Shown: positions 1 to 8,676 of the stretch, one piece after another
Position numbering within the stretch: the first letter of the stretch is position 1
Layout of the letters: each line of letters begins with the position of its first letter
NCBI GenBank assembly: GCA_013214575.1
Contig: JABSSD010000054.1
Coordinates: forward strand, 34,039 to 98,038
Direction of reading: 5' to 3'
Source: Paracoccaceae bacterium
GTDB taxonomy: Bacteria > Pseudomonadota > Alphaproteobacteria > Rhodobacterales > Rhodobacteraceae
DNA length: 64,000 bases
Notes under the pieces: model-generated
Database searches by the model: none
Told to the model about the DNA's origin: nothing
Seen by the model: the letters and a program-made list of their open reading frames with translations, nothing else
Position numbers and translations under genes: made by a program

Positions 1-200
1 CCGATATGCGGGAAGGTGAAGGTGACGATTTGGCCGGCATAAGAGGGATCCGTCATGATCTCCTGATAACCGGTCATGGCAGTGTTAAAGCAGAGCTCGG
101 CGACGGTTTGTCCGGTGGCACCAAAACCTGCGCCATAAAACACTGTACCATCGGCCATTGCCAGGCATGCGGTGGGCTTGGACGGGGCGGTATCGGCCAT
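1..200 (-). CDS. carA: Carbamoyl-phosphate synthase small subunit, N-terminal part
   Basis: The first 66 codons of the glutaminase (small) subunit of carbamoyl-phosphate synthase, which releases ammonia from glutamine for carbamoyl phosphate in arginine and pyrimidine synthesis. The reverse strand reads [20 protein letters not shown], then FYGAGFGA and a [18 protein letters not shown] stretch, the usual CarA N-terminal pattern. The C-terminal domain lies beyond the left edge. The ATG at 198-200 is the start. The gene is divergent from the YqeY gene, an arrangement I recall from other roseobacters. Confidence 0.9.
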   Translation of the reverse strand, partial: MADTAPSKPTACLAMADGTVFYGAGFGATGQTVAELCFNTAMTGYQEIMTDPSYAGQIVTFTFPHI

Positions 201-383
201 TGCGCGAGTCTCCATGTGGGATAAATTCATGGGTTCTTAAGGGCAGGGCTCAGTCGGGTCAAGCCCGGCCTAATCTGCCACGCTCACCGGTTCCATGACG
301 TCAGGTTTAACCAGGTGGTCTTGTCTCCTGTCAGTTGATTGGGTAAGGCTATGGGTTCCAACGCCATGGGGATGGAAAACACA

Positions 384-857
384 ATGGATATGCGCACACG
401 AGTCACCACGGCTCTGAAGCAGGCAATGAAGGATCGGGCTGCAAGCCGCCTGGCGACCCTGCGACTGATCACTGCTGCGATCAAGGACATGGAAATTGCC
501 GCGCGGGGGGATGGCGAAGAGATCAACATCGCCGACAGCGACATTCTGGCGATTCTCAGCAAGATGACCAAACAGCGCAACGAAAGCGCCCGCGCCTACG
601 AAGAAGGCGGTCGTTTGGATCTGGCCGAGCGAGAGCTTGAGGAAATCACCATCATCGAGGAATTCCTGCCCAAGCAATTGGCCGAGTCCGAGGTGCGGGA
701 TGCCATTCTGGCGGCGGTTGCCAGCACCGGTGCCAATTCGATCCGGGACATGGGCAAGGTCATGGGTGCGCTGAAGTCGAAATACACTGGCCAGATGGAT
801 TTTGGCAAAGTCGGGCCACTGGTCAAGGATCAGCTGTGTTCCGGCGGCGATTGCTGA
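384..857 (+). CDS. GatB/YqeY domain protein
   Basis: A 157-residue protein of the YqeY family, related to the tail domain of the GatB subunit of tRNA amidotransferase; its cellular role is not settled. It begins MDMRTRVTTALKQAMKDR and carries the family features TLRLITAAIKDMEI, ILSKMTKQRNESARAYEEG, EFLPKQL and a C-terminal MGKVMGALKSKY segment. I chose the ATG at 384, which has a GGA 8 bases upstream and gives the common N-terminus; in-frame ATGs at 372 and 390 are possible. It ends with CSGGDC, an odd Cys-rich tail. Confidence 0.9.
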   Translation: MDMRTRVTTALKQAMKDRAASRLATLRLITAAIKDMEIAARGDGEEINIADSDILAILSKMTKQRNESARAYEEGGRLDLAERELEEITIIEEFLPKQLAESEVRDAILAAVASTGANSIRDMGKVMGALKSKYTGQMDFGKVGPLVKDQLCSGGDC

Positions 858-1029
858 ACCCGCCTGTGGTCTGCATTTTCAGATAAAGCAGTGTTGGCCG
901 TCAGGCCGACACCGAACAATACACCCGATCAACGGCTCTCCGTTTTGCCGCCGGTCCTCCGGCGCCGGGCGGTGGTGGGCACGGCGCAGCATCGACGAGG
1001 CGCCAATACTGGCGCCCCGGGATGGGGTC

Positions 1030-1251
1030 TTACATCCAGTGACCAAACACATGCATCACGATGTCATCGCGCTTTAGGCCTTTTTTCGCCAACTGTTCGT
1101 CGCTGAGCGCCTGCAGCTTCTGGATCTGCAGATAGCGGGGGTTGGCCTCGGCCATATCGGCAAGACCCATGAAAAAGGCGGTGAAACCGCGCTTGAGGGC
1201 GGCAAGTGGGGAGCCGGTTGAAACGGCCTGTGTGGTTGCTGCGATTGCCAT
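1030..1251 (-). CDS. DUF1127 small protein
   Basis: A 73-residue basic protein with a DUF1127 (YjiS-like) C-terminal helix, seen as LQIQKLQALSDEQLAKKGLKRDDIVMHV. Such small proteins are abundant in alphaproteobacteria, and some take part in RNA maturation or phosphate and carbon responses; this one has no assigned function. A GAGGAG lies 10 bases upstream of the ATG. It is a monocistronic gene between YqeY and a TauE-like permease. The spaces on either side (172 and 186 bases) show no other gene. Confidence 0.85.
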   Translation of the reverse strand: MAIAATTQAVSTGSPLAALKRGFTAFFMGLADMAEANPRYLQIQKLQALSDEQLAKKGLKRDDIVMHVFGHWM

Positions 1252-1437
1252 TGGAGCTTACTCCTCGATCTGTTCAAACTCTGTTGACGCAGATTTATGC
1301 TGCAACTGCAGCACCCACCAGTGTTGTCTCGGAAGCTCGGCCATGCGTTTTTGACATACCGAAAATATTAACTATGTTTTTGATGGACTTAGAGTCGAAA
1401 GTGACAATGACCAGCGGTGACCCGCGGCGGCGGTGGG

Positions 1438-2190
1438 CTAGGTCAGCCCATCCCAGATCAGTTTGACGCCGGTGCAGGTCAGCAGAACATAAGTCAGCGC
1501 AAAAAACGCCTTTTCCGGCATCTTGTGGTGCAGGTTGACGCCAATCCAGGCGCCGATCAGCGCAAAGGGCGCCAGGATCAGATCCAGTTTCAGGGTTTCC
1601 AGGGTGAACAAGCCAAGAAACCCGTAAGGGATCAGTTTGGCCGAGTTCAGCACTCCAAATACCAGTACGGTGGAGGCCTGATACTCGGTCTTGCTCATCC
1701 TACGTCCCAACATATACACCGCCGCCGGTGGGCCACCTGCATGGCTGACAAAACTGGTGAACCCGGCGACAAGGCCGGCCAGCGCCCCGGCCCATTCCGG
1801 CATCGGCGGGCGATCGCTCAGGTTTTTGCGCAGGTTGGTCGACATCTGCCAGACCACAAAGCCAACCGAGATCATTCCGATCATCACCCGCATGGCATCG
1901 GCGTTCACCGCCCGGTACAGCAGCGTTCCCAGCATCACGCCGGGCAGGCCACCGATCAGCAATAACATCGAGTCGCGCAAATTCCAGCGGCCCCAATAGG
2001 GTTTCAGCGAGGCCAGATCGACCAGCATCAGCAGCGGCAACATCAGCGCCAGCGCAAAGCCCGGCTCCAGGATGATCGCCAGAAATGAAGATGAGGCAAA
2101 GGCCGCGCCGGATCCAAATCCGCCCTTGCTGATACCGGCAAATATCACCGCAGGGATCGCAAAGACGAAGAAATATTCTGTCATGTCCAT
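1438..2190 (-). CDS. TauE/SafE-family membrane transporter
   Basis: A polytopic inner-membrane protein of about 250 residues with roughly eight hydrophobic segments and two homologous halves, typical of the TauE/SafE (DUF81) family of anion exporters such as those for sulfite or sulfoacetate. Visible family features are the N-terminal GISKGGFGSGAAFASSSFLA motif and, in the second half, AGFTSFVSHAGGPPAAVYML. I chose the ATG at 2188-2190; a TTG directly before it and an ATG at 2184 are alternatives. The substrate cannot be read from the sequence. It stands alone upstream of the Liv-type ABC operon, and no sulfur-metabolism genes are nearby. Confidence 0.88.
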   Translation of the reverse strand: MDMTEYFFVFAIPAVIFAGISKGGFGSGAAFASSSFLAIILEPGFALALMLPLLMLVDLASLKPYWGRWNLRDSMLLLIGGLPGVMLGTLLYRAVNADAMRVMIGMISVGFVVWQMSTNLRKNLSDRPPMPEWAGALAGLVAGFTSFVSHAGGPPAAVYMLGRRMSKTEYQASTVLVFGVLNSAKLIPYGFLGLFTLETLKLDLILAPFALIGAWIGVNLHHKMPEKAFFALTYVLLTCTGVKLIWDGLT

Positions 2191-2291
2191 CAAATGCCTG
2201 CCCGCAAAATGCTAATATGTTGGGGTCTTAGCGCTTTCATGTGAGGACTGGCAAGTGGGCTACTGAGTTATGGCTTTGGAAGCGGGGCGGC

Positions 2292-2987
2292 TCAAACCCC
2301 CAGATACTGGTGGATTTTCTGCGGATCAGCGCGCAGCTCCGCGGCCGCCAGCATCTCGCGGGTCTGGCCATGTTCGATAAAGGCCACCTGATCGGCAATC
2401 GACAACACCGCATCGACCCGTTGCTCCACCAGAATGACCGCAACACCGTCGTCGCGCATGCGCACCACAACCTGCCGGATCTGCTCGATCATCGAGGGCT
2501 GCAAGCCTTCGGTCGGCTCGTCCAGCAGCAAGACCTTTGGTCGCAGGCACAGCGCGCGGGCTGTTGCCAGCATCTGCTGTTCGCCGCCCGACAAGGTGCT
2601 GGCCTGTTGCTGCAACCGCTCGCGCAGGCGGGGAAAGATGTCGAGCACCCAGTCGCGGGTGTCCTCGTCCGATTTGCAGGTCATCATGCCCATCTCGATG
2701 TTCTCAGCCACGGTCAGCTCGGAAAACAACCGTCGCCCCTGTGGCACATAGCCAACCCGCCGAGTGGGGATCTTATGGGCGGGCAGGGCGCTGATCTCCT
2801 CGCCGTCCAGATGGATGCTGCCCGACATCAGCGGCAGCAGCCCCATGATCGACTTCATGATGGTTGTCTTGCCGGCCCCATTGCGGCCCAGAATACACAG
2901 GATCTCGCCCGGTTTGGCGGTCAGCGAGACACCAAACAGCGCCTGCACCCGGCCATAGGCAACCTGAATGTCATTGATTTCAAGCAT
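2292..2987 (-). CDS. livF: ABC transporter ATP-binding protein, LivF type
   Basis: A 231-residue cytoplasmic ATPase of the branched-chain amino acid/amide importer class. It has Walker A GRNGAGKTT, the short LivF hallmark QGRRLFSELTVAEN, signature LSGGEQQMLA, Walker B KVLLLDEPTEGLQP and the switch histidine replaced by Gln in VILVEQR, which is normal for LivF. The start MLEINDIQ at 2987 overlaps the livG stop by 8 bases; an open extension to 3071 lies inside livG and is not used. It is the last gene of the five-gene importer operon read right to left. Confidence 0.93.
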   Translation of the reverse strand: MLEINDIQVAYGRVQALFGVSLTAKPGEILCILGRNGAGKTTIMKSIMGLLPLMSGSIHLDGEEISALPAHKIPTRRVGYVPQGRRLFSELTVAENIEMGMMTCKSDEDTRDWVLDIFPRLRERLQQQASTLSGGEQQMLATARALCLRPKVLLLDEPTEGLQPSMIEQIRQVVVRMRDDGVAVILVEQRVDAVLSIADQVAFIEHGQTREMLAAAELRADPQKIHQYLGV

Positions 2988-3711
2988 TGGTGGTGGTCCC
3001 CAGATAGGCAGCCTGCACCGCCTCGTTTGCGTGGATTTCGTCGGGGGTGCCCGCCGCCAGGATCTCGCCACCGTTCAGCACCGTGATATAGGCCGCGGTC
3101 TGCATCACCACATGCATGTTATGTTCGATCAGCAGGATGGTGGTTTCCCCGGCCAGCGCATTGATCAGTGCGATGAAATCGGCCACCTCGGAATCCGCCA
3201 GCCCCTGGGTGGGTTCGTCCAGAATGAACAATCGCGGGTCCTGCGCCAGCCCCATGGCAATCTCCAGCAGGCGCTGATGGCCATAGCTCAGATCGCCGGC
3301 AATTTGATCGGTGCGTTCCGTCAGCCCAACCCGCGCCAGAACATCCGCAACCTTGGCATTCACCGCCGCCGTGTCGGTCCCCAACCGTCGCCGCGCCGCC
3401 AGCGCGACGTTTTCATGCAGCGACAGCCCGGCAAACACCGAGGTGATCTGAAAGGTATAGGCAATGCCCAGCGAGATCCGCTGATGGGCGGCCAGCGCAT
3501 TGATATTCTGCCCCTCAAAGAACACATCGCCACTGGTGGCTGGAATGCGGCCACAGAGCATGCCGACAAAGGTCGATTTGCCCGCACCATTGGGGCCGAT
3601 CAGCGCCATGGTCTTGCCGCGAGGCAGGACGAAGTCGATGTCTGTATTGGCCTTGATGCCACCATAGGCCTTGGTCAGCCCCTTGGTCGACAGGATATTC
3701 ATGGCATCCAT
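2980..3711 (-). CDS. livG: ABC transporter ATP-binding protein, LivG type
   Basis: The second ATPase of the importer, 243 residues. Walker A is GPNGAGKST, the Q-loop region reads GIAYTFQITSVF, the signature is LSYGHQRLLEIAM, Walker B LFILDEPTQGL and the switch His lies in LLIEHNM. The LSYGHQ signature in place of the usual LSGGQ is typical of LivG-type proteins. The ATG at 3709-3711 overlaps livM by 13 bases; starting at MNILSTKG (3702) would give a 4-base ATGA overlap and is equally likely. It forms the nucleotide-binding heterodimer with LivF. Confidence 0.93.
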   Translation of the reverse strand: MDAMNILSTKGLTKAYGGIKANTDIDFVLPRGKTMALIGPNGAGKSTFVGMLCGRIPATSGDVFFEGQNINALAAHQRISLGIAYTFQITSVFAGLSLHENVALAARRRLGTDTAAVNAKVADVLARVGLTERTDQIAGDLSYGHQRLLEIAMGLAQDPRLFILDEPTQGLADSEVADFIALINALAGETTILLIEHNMHVVMQTAAYITVLNGGEILAAGTPDEIHANEAVQAAYLGTTTNA

Positions 3712-4643
3712 TTGAACACTCGCTTCCTGAGTTCGCCCGCCAGTCCCTGCGGCGCGAACAGCGTCAGCAGCACCAGCACAACGCCGGCAATCAGCATATA
3801 GGCCGAGGTGATCGAGCTGGAGAGGTCAATCAGATAGAACATGAAGATAACGCCGATCAGCGGCCCGATGGTAGTGCCCGCCCCTCCCAGCAACACCCAG
3901 AGCAGCGGAAAGATAGAATACTGCACGGTGGCAAAGGTCGCTCCGGCATAGCCAAACAGCAGCGCATAGGCCGCCCCGGCCAGCCCCGAGATGGTGCCCG
4001 AGATGATCACCGCCTTCAGCTTGTGGCTGACGGTGTTATAGCCCAGCATCCGGGCCCGTTCCTCGTTCTCGCGGATGGCAATCAGGGTGCGGCCAAACGG
4101 CGATTGCACCAGCCGGGCGACCGCCAGAAAGCAGATTGAAAACAGCAGCAGCGCCGCGAAATATCGGGTGGTGTCGTTGCTGAGATCAAAGCCGAACATT
4201 GCCCGGTCGGCCTGCGGGATCACAAAGCCTTCGTCGCCGCGGGTATAGCTGCCAAAATACAGGATCGTCAGATATCCGGCTTGGGCGAACATCAGGGTGA
4301 CGATCATGAAGGACACACCACTGGTGCGCAGCGCCAGAAAACCGATCACCGCTGACACCACCAGCGCCGAGGCCAGCCCGACAATCAAGGCCGGGGCGGC
4401 GCTCAGATCGAACAGCTCCATCGACAGGCCCAGGCCGTACATGCCGGCGGCAAAGAACAGCGCATGACCAAGGCTGAGCAAGCCGGTATAGCCAAACAGG
4501 AAATTATAGCCGATGGCATAGATCGCCAGCACCATGATGCGCGACAGGTTGCCCACGTGATAGGTGGGCAGAATGAAGAATGCCGCGGCCAGCAGGGCAA
4601 TCACCCCCAGATGCAGCCCCTGGGAACGCTGGGTATCGGTCAA
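3699..4643 (-). CDS. livM: ABC transporter permease, LivM type
   Basis: A 314-residue integral membrane permease with about nine hydrophobic segments and the LivM/BPD_transp_2 pattern, including GYNFLFGYTGLLSLGHALFF and the cytoplasmic EENEERARMLGYNT-like coupling region (RENEERARMLGYNTVSHKLK). It starts with TTG at 4643, supported by a GGGGAGG 8 bases upstream and a 4-base overlap with livH. It ends with a Lys/Arg-rich FKWMP tail. It pairs with LivH to form the membrane channel of this importer. Confidence 0.92.
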   Translation of the reverse strand: MTDTQRSQGLHLGVIALLAAAFFILPTYHVGNLSRIMVLAIYAIGYNFLFGYTGLLSLGHALFFAAGMYGLGLSMELFDLSAAPALIVGLASALVVSAVIGFLALRTSGVSFMIVTLMFAQAGYLTILYFGSYTRGDEGFVIPQADRAMFGFDLSNDTTRYFAALLLFSICFLAVARLVQSPFGRTLIAIRENEERARMLGYNTVSHKLKAVIISGTISGLAGAAYALLFGYAGATFATVQYSIFPLLWVLLGGAGTTIGPLIGVIFMFYLIDLSSSITSAYMLIAGVVLVLLTLFAPQGLAGELRKRVFKWMP

Positions 4644-5566
4644 TGCACCGACCTCCCCAACAGACCCTGCGGGCGAAACGCCAGCACCATGGCCACCACC
4701 AGTGTGGCGATGATCTTGGCCAGCGTCGGCGAGAAGAACACCGAGATGACGCCGTCGCTCATACCAATCAGAATGGCGGCGATTATAGTGCCGGGCAGAC
4801 TGCCCAGACCGCCGATGATCACGGTGATAAAGGCCAGCAGCAGCGGGTCATGTCCCATCAGGTAATGCGCCTGCTGGATTGGCACCACCAGCACCGCGCC
4901 CACCGCCGCCAGTCCGGCACCCAAGCCAAACACCCACATATAGACCCGGTCCACCGGCACCCCAAAGGCCTGCGCGGTTTCGCTGTCTAGCTGCGTAGCG
5001 CGCATGATCAGCCCGATCTTGCTGCGGGTGATCACCAGCCACAGGGTGGTCAGGATAGCCACTGCCGCGACGATCACGAATAATTTGTAACTGGTGATGC
5101 TGAGCCCCCAGGGCCAGACCATAGCAAAACCGCTTTCGCCATACTCAAACCAGGGCAGGGCGAGGCGGGTGTTGAATGGCGGCTGCACTGGGCGGGCATC
5201 GGGGCCAAAGGTCATCAGCGTGGTTTGCTGGATGATATACATCAGCCCGATCGTCGCCACGATGGTGCGGTCCGGGTCATAGTTGATCTTTTGCAGGATC
5301 AGCTTGTCGGCAGCAGCGGCCATCAGACCCACCACCAGCGGTGCGATTCCAAGCGCCAGCACAAAGCCAATCGCCGGATGACCACCAACCAGCGAGGTCA
5401 CCCACCAGGCGATCACCGCGCCCAGCATGTAGAATTCGCCATGTGCCACATTGACGACGCGCATGACGCCAAACACAATGCTCAGCCCCATGGCTGTGAG
5501 CGCAAGAATTGCAGCTGTGACCGCACCTTCAAGCGAGGCCAAGAGTAAGTGAGGACCAAAGTCCAT
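4640..5566 (-). CDS. livH: ABC transporter permease, LivH type
   Basis: A 308-residue inner-membrane permease with the LivH features GLSIVFGVMRVVNVAHGEFYMLGA near the N-terminus and GLGSLPGTIIAAILIGMSDG near the C-terminus (shown here in part). Such proteins import branched-chain amino acids, amides, urea or aromatic acids. It is translationally coupled to livM by a 4-base overlap. Upstream a long GC hairpin (5614-5645) separates it from the binding-protein gene. Confidence 0.92.
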   Translation of the reverse strand: MDFGPHLLLASLEGAVTAAILALTAMGLSIVFGVMRVVNVAHGEFYMLGAVIAWWVTSLVGGHPAIGFVLALGIAPLVVGLMAAAADKLILQKINYDPDRTIVATIGLMYIIQQTTLMTFGPDARPVQPPFNTRLALPWFEYGESGFAMVWPWGLSITSYKLFVIVAAVAILTTLWLVITRSKIGLIMRATQLDSETAQAFGVPVDRVYMWVFGLGAGLAAVGAVLVVPIQQAHYLMGHDPLLLAFITVIIGGLGSLPGTIIAAILIGMSDGVISVFFSPTLAKIIATLVVAMVLAFRPQGLLGRSVH

Positions 5567-5613
5567 GAGTTATAACCTCGGTTTGAAGAGTTGTATTGCC
5601 TGGCCGATAGGCC

Positions 5614-5645
5614 GGGCCGCGCCTCCTCAAGGGGAGGCGCGGCCC
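5614..5645 (-). promoter_or_regulatory. Intercistronic hairpin between binding-protein and permease genes
   Basis: A perfect 13-base inverted repeat (GGGCCGCGCCTCC and its complement) around a 6-base loop. On the transcribed (minus) strand no T-run follows, so it is more likely a processing, stabilising or attenuating hairpin than a full terminator. It sits in the 103-base gap between the binding-protein gene and livH, where such a structure would raise the amount of binding protein over permease. On the plus strand it is followed by TGTTTTT. Confidence 0.65.
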
Positions 5646-5669
5646 TGTTTTTGCAGATTAAAAGCGGCG

Positions 5670-6968
5670 TTAGAACGACTGGGTGGTGTAATCCACCTCG
5701 TCTGGGTACAGCCCGTCCTCGATCGAGGTGGTGTGCTCGACCACCAGCTTACCATCGGATACCTTTGAGATATACTGATGGCCAAATGTCTGGTGGGTCT
5801 TGCCGTTGAACCGTTTGGCACCCTGCGGATGATCGTCCGACAGCGGCATGTCCGACATTGCCTCAACCGCCTCGATCAGCTTTTGGCGATCCGCCGGTCC
5901 CTGATAATTGGCCGTCTCCATGCCGCGCTTGATGACGTTCAGGGTCTCCCAGCAGCCGAACATGTGGGAATAGGTCGACACATCCTGCGCATCCTCGAGT
6001 GAGGCGCCACTGTCATCGACGCCCACGGCGGCCCGGTAGGCCGCATCGTGGCTGCTCTGGTCGGCCTGCGCATGACGCGGGTTGCCCTCCCAGAAATAGG
6101 TGCCGTCCAGGAATTCAAGTCCGGGGCTGTTCAGATCTACCGCTTCAAGACTGTCGATAAAGCCAAAGATCTCGGGGCTGTTGGGACCAAAGAATTCACC
6201 CAGCTCTTTGACAAAGGTCAGCACGGCGGGGCCAACCATCACGTGATAGATCACTTCGGTTTCACGCGGGATACGCGGGAAATACTTGCTGAACGAGGTC
6301 TCGGTCGGCGGAATGGCGATGCTCTCGACCACCTGGCCACCCTGGGCCTCGATTGCGGCGGTAAAGAAATCACGGTGATCATGGCCAAAGGCAAAATCGG
6401 GGAAGATCATGGTGACCTTCTTGCCCAGATTGTTGCTGATGAACGGCGCCATCGCCTGAACCTGGCTTTTCACATCGGTGATGCCGGGTTGCAGAGTGTA
6501 GCGGTTCAGCTTGCCACTGGCGACGTGGTGGCCTTCGGAGACCACAAAATAGGGTAGCTTCAGCTCGCCCGCACGCGGGGCGGAGCCATAGACCACATGG
6601 CTGAACAGGGTGCCAAAGGCGATATCGCAGTTGTGCTGGGTGGCGAATTTCTCGATGACCTCGGCGCCGCGCTTGGGGTCGGTGCCGTCGTCTTCGGCGA
6701 CCAACTCAACCGGACGGCCGTTGATTCCGCCCATATCGTTGATGCGTTTCACCGCAGCCACGGTGGTGCGGTTGTACCAGCGACCATATGCAGCGCCGAT
6801 GCCGGTGCGGTGCACCTGAAAGCCGATCTTGATCGGGGCCGAGCTTTGCGCTTGGGCAAAGCCAGACAGGCCGGGCAGGGCGCTGGTGGCCACAATAGCG
6901 CCCGTTCCCGCGGCCAATGTTTTCAGCACTCCGCGACGGGTAAATTTGGTTTCCGGTTTCGTTACCAT
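5670..6968 (-). CDS. ABC transporter substrate-binding protein, Tat-exported, Liv type
   Basis: A 432-residue periplasmic binding protein of the Peripla_BP_6 family, first gene of the importer operon. Its N-terminus carries a twin-arginine signal, FTRRGVLKTLAAGTG, with likely cleavage after FAQAQ. The mature part has the family opening IKIGFQVHRTGIGAAYGRW and the NDMGGINGRPVELVAEDDGT region. GGGAGGTG precedes the ATG. This subclass binds amides, urea, aromatic acids or amino acids; the substrate is not fixed by the sequence. The position next to the nicotinate cluster makes an aromatic or N-heterocyclic substrate conceivable, which is inference only. Confidence 0.9.
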   Translation of the reverse strand: MVTKPETKFTRRGVLKTLAAGTGAIVATSALPGLSGFAQAQSSAPIKIGFQVHRTGIGAAYGRWYNRTTVAAVKRINDMGGINGRPVELVAEDDGTDPKRGAEVIEKFATQHNCDIAFGTLFSHVVYGSAPRAGELKLPYFVVSEGHHVASGKLNRYTLQPGITDVKSQVQAMAPFISNNLGKKVTMIFPDFAFGHDHRDFFTAAIEAQGGQVVESIAIPPTETSFSKYFPRIPRETEVIYHVMVGPAVLTFVKELGEFFGPNSPEIFGFIDSLEAVDLNSPGLEFLDGTYFWEGNPRHAQADQSSHDAAYRAAVGVDDSGASLEDAQDVSTYSHMFGCWETLNVIKRGMETANYQGPADRQKLIEAVEAMSDMPLSDDHPQGAKRFNGKTHQTFGHQYISKVSDGKLVVEHTTSIEDGLYPDEVDYTTQSF

Positions 6969-7024
6969 TATTTTTCACCTCCCAGTGGTGCACCATTGAG
7001 AAGGTGCATTAAAATCATATTGTG

Positions 7025-7032
7025 TGTATACA
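7025..7032. promoter_or_regulatory. TGTATACA palindrome upstream of the ABC operon
   Basis: A perfect 8-base palindrome within ATTGTGTGTATACAAAT, 57 bases before the binding-protein start. GntR regulators of the FCD group often bind TTGTATACAA-like sites, and a near-identical core lies at 34818-34826 before the GntR gene of this window. Short palindromes occur by chance, so this is tentative. Confidence 0.3.
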
Positions 7033-7076
7033 AATGACTTGTCCAGAGTTTTTTCCGGTGAAGTTTGGCTTTGCCG

Positions 7077-8447
7077 TCACATCCCGCGCGGAGTGGCCAG
7101 CAGCCAGAGGCCAAAAAACGTATATAGGATCATGAAAATCGCCAGTGGAATCTGGCTGATCAGGGTTGCCCGCTTGCTCTGATACAGCCGGGCGGTCAGG
7201 CCATGTGCGATCAGGACAGAGACCACATGCGACGCCACCACCGCTGCCGCCTGAATGAAAAAGACCACCTGAACGCTGTCTTTCGTCTTTAGGAACCCGG
7301 TTGTCACCTGTGTCTTTGTCAGTCCCAGATAATTTGCACCATGGGTCAAGGGGTCGCTCAGCGCCAGCAGGGCATTTTGGCCGTTGACCAGAAAATAGAT
7401 GAAAAAATGGGCAAAATGATAGCCCAGTGCAATCGGAATGATCGACAGAGAAAGCCAGCAGAACGCAGTGGTAAAACCCACCCGGTCGTTTGGCGCAAGG
7501 GCGGCGTTTGCGGCTCGGGTGCCGACATAGATCACCGCTGCAAAGACACAGACCAGCCCGGCATTCAGCGCCAGCAAGCCGATGACAGAGGGCCAGAAGA
7601 TGGCTGATTTTCCGGGAAACATCAGCGGGTTCACCCCGATTTTAGCCAGCCACCAAAAACTCTCCTTTAATCCGTCAAAGCTGCCGACGCCCAGCAGGAT
7701 CAGGCAGAATACCGCCAGGCTGACGGGGGGCTTGCTCAGCGAGAAGATCGACCAGCCGGGCAGGCCGATGCGCAGGCGCGGCAGCCAGCGCATCGGTGAG
7801 ATGGCCGCAATCAGCCGGAACAGAATGGTGAACGGCTCACAGCGTGACAGCCAGATCCGGGCGCCAAACAGCATCATGCCGACAAAGGTGAACAGCCAGT
7901 AGCCCAGCACAAATTTGGTCAGCCGCACCGGATCATCCGGGGCGGGGTCGGCAATTTCAAAGGCGCCAAAACCCAGAAACACCAGCACCGCAATCCAGTG
8001 CCCGCAGGCCCTTGGCAGCTTCAGAGGGGGTGGTGCCGACTGATAGCCGAGCAGCATATGGTACAGCCCGGTCCAGGGGTTCAGGGCATGCCACAGATTG
8101 CCCAGTATCCCATGCGCCAGCACCAGCCCGACCCACCAAATGGTCCAGATGGTCAGTGAAAACAGGTTATTCAGCGGATCATGGGTGCCAAAGGCTCCGA
8201 TGGCGCTGATCGCAAACAGCACTGTCATCGACATAATGCTGATCATATGTGTCACAGATCCGGGCAGTTTGAGGCGCATTAGAGACAGCGGTTTGAACGC
8301 CGCCAGCAGCCGCGCCTCAGAGAGCAGCGCCACCCCGAGGATCGAGGCCACCACCGCTGCGCAACCGGCCAGAATATACAGATCGGTGGGCAGCAACAGC
8401 ACCAGCGCCTGCTCAGAGGCATGCGCCTGCGCCGGTTGTGCCTGCAC
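7077..8447 (-). CDS. Polytopic membrane protein of unknown function
   Basis: A 456-residue membrane protein with about ten to twelve hydrophobic helices, opening QAHASEQALVLLLPTDLYI. I recall proteins with this opening in roseobacters, sometimes labelled fenitrothion hydrolase, but no hydrolase motif is visible and that name should not be trusted. The first standard start is the GTG at 8447, yet the frame stays open upstream and encodes SPFFLRPTIAASLAWLVQA, a good signal peptide ending AHA. Only an ATT at 8498 could begin it, with AAGGTG 7 bases before. The true N-terminus is therefore uncertain. It is divergent from the enamidase gene. Confidence 0.75.
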   Translation of the reverse strand: MQAQPAQAHASEQALVLLLPTDLYILAGCAAVVASILGVALLSEARLLAAFKPLSLMRLKLPGSVTHMISIMSMTVLFAISAIGAFGTHDPLNNLFSLTIWTIWWVGLVLAHGILGNLWHALNPWTGLYHMLLGYQSAPPPLKLPRACGHWIAVLVFLGFGAFEIADPAPDDPVRLTKFVLGYWLFTFVGMMLFGARIWLSRCEPFTILFRLIAAISPMRWLPRLRIGLPGWSIFSLSKPPVSLAVFCLILLGVGSFDGLKESFWWLAKIGVNPLMFPGKSAIFWPSVIGLLALNAGLVCVFAAVIYVGTRAANAALAPNDRVGFTTAFCWLSLSIIPIALGYHFAHFFIYFLVNGQNALLALSDPLTHGANYLGLTKTQVTTGFLKTKDSVQVVFFIQAAAVVASHVVSVLIAHGLTARLYQSKRATLISQIPLAIFMILYTFFGLWLLATPRGM

Positions 8448-8632
8448 CAGCCAGGCCAGACTGGCAGCTATCGTTGGTCTGAGAAAGAAGGGTGAAATGG
8501 GTCTGCACCTTGAAGGTAAGTAAATAAATGATCTGCGCTGTGCTTATACGCGGGCCGCCGGGAGGCTGTACAGTCGCTTGCGATCTGCCCGCAAGTACTT
8601 CGCCCCAACGGGCTTGACCCTTCCCGTAAATA

Positions 8633-8647
8633 CATTAGCATACTAAC
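8633..8647. promoter_or_regulatory. Putative MarR-family operator before the enamidase gene
   Basis: The 15-mer CATTAGCATACTAAC lies 29 bases upstream of the enamidase ATG. The same word with one change (T to G) appears on the reverse strand at 17567-17581 before the molybdenum hydroxylase operon, and a shorter relative lies before the MarR gene (10329-10346). The recurrence at all three promoters of one pathway supports a shared operator. Confidence 0.6.
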
Positions 8648-8676
8648 AAATAAATCACACTCTGGAGGCCCTGGCC

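Noticed and set aside
2241..3086. Long open frame on the plus strand opposite the ABC ATPase genes
   Set aside because: Antisense shadow of livF and livG; the minus strand has full ATPase motifs.
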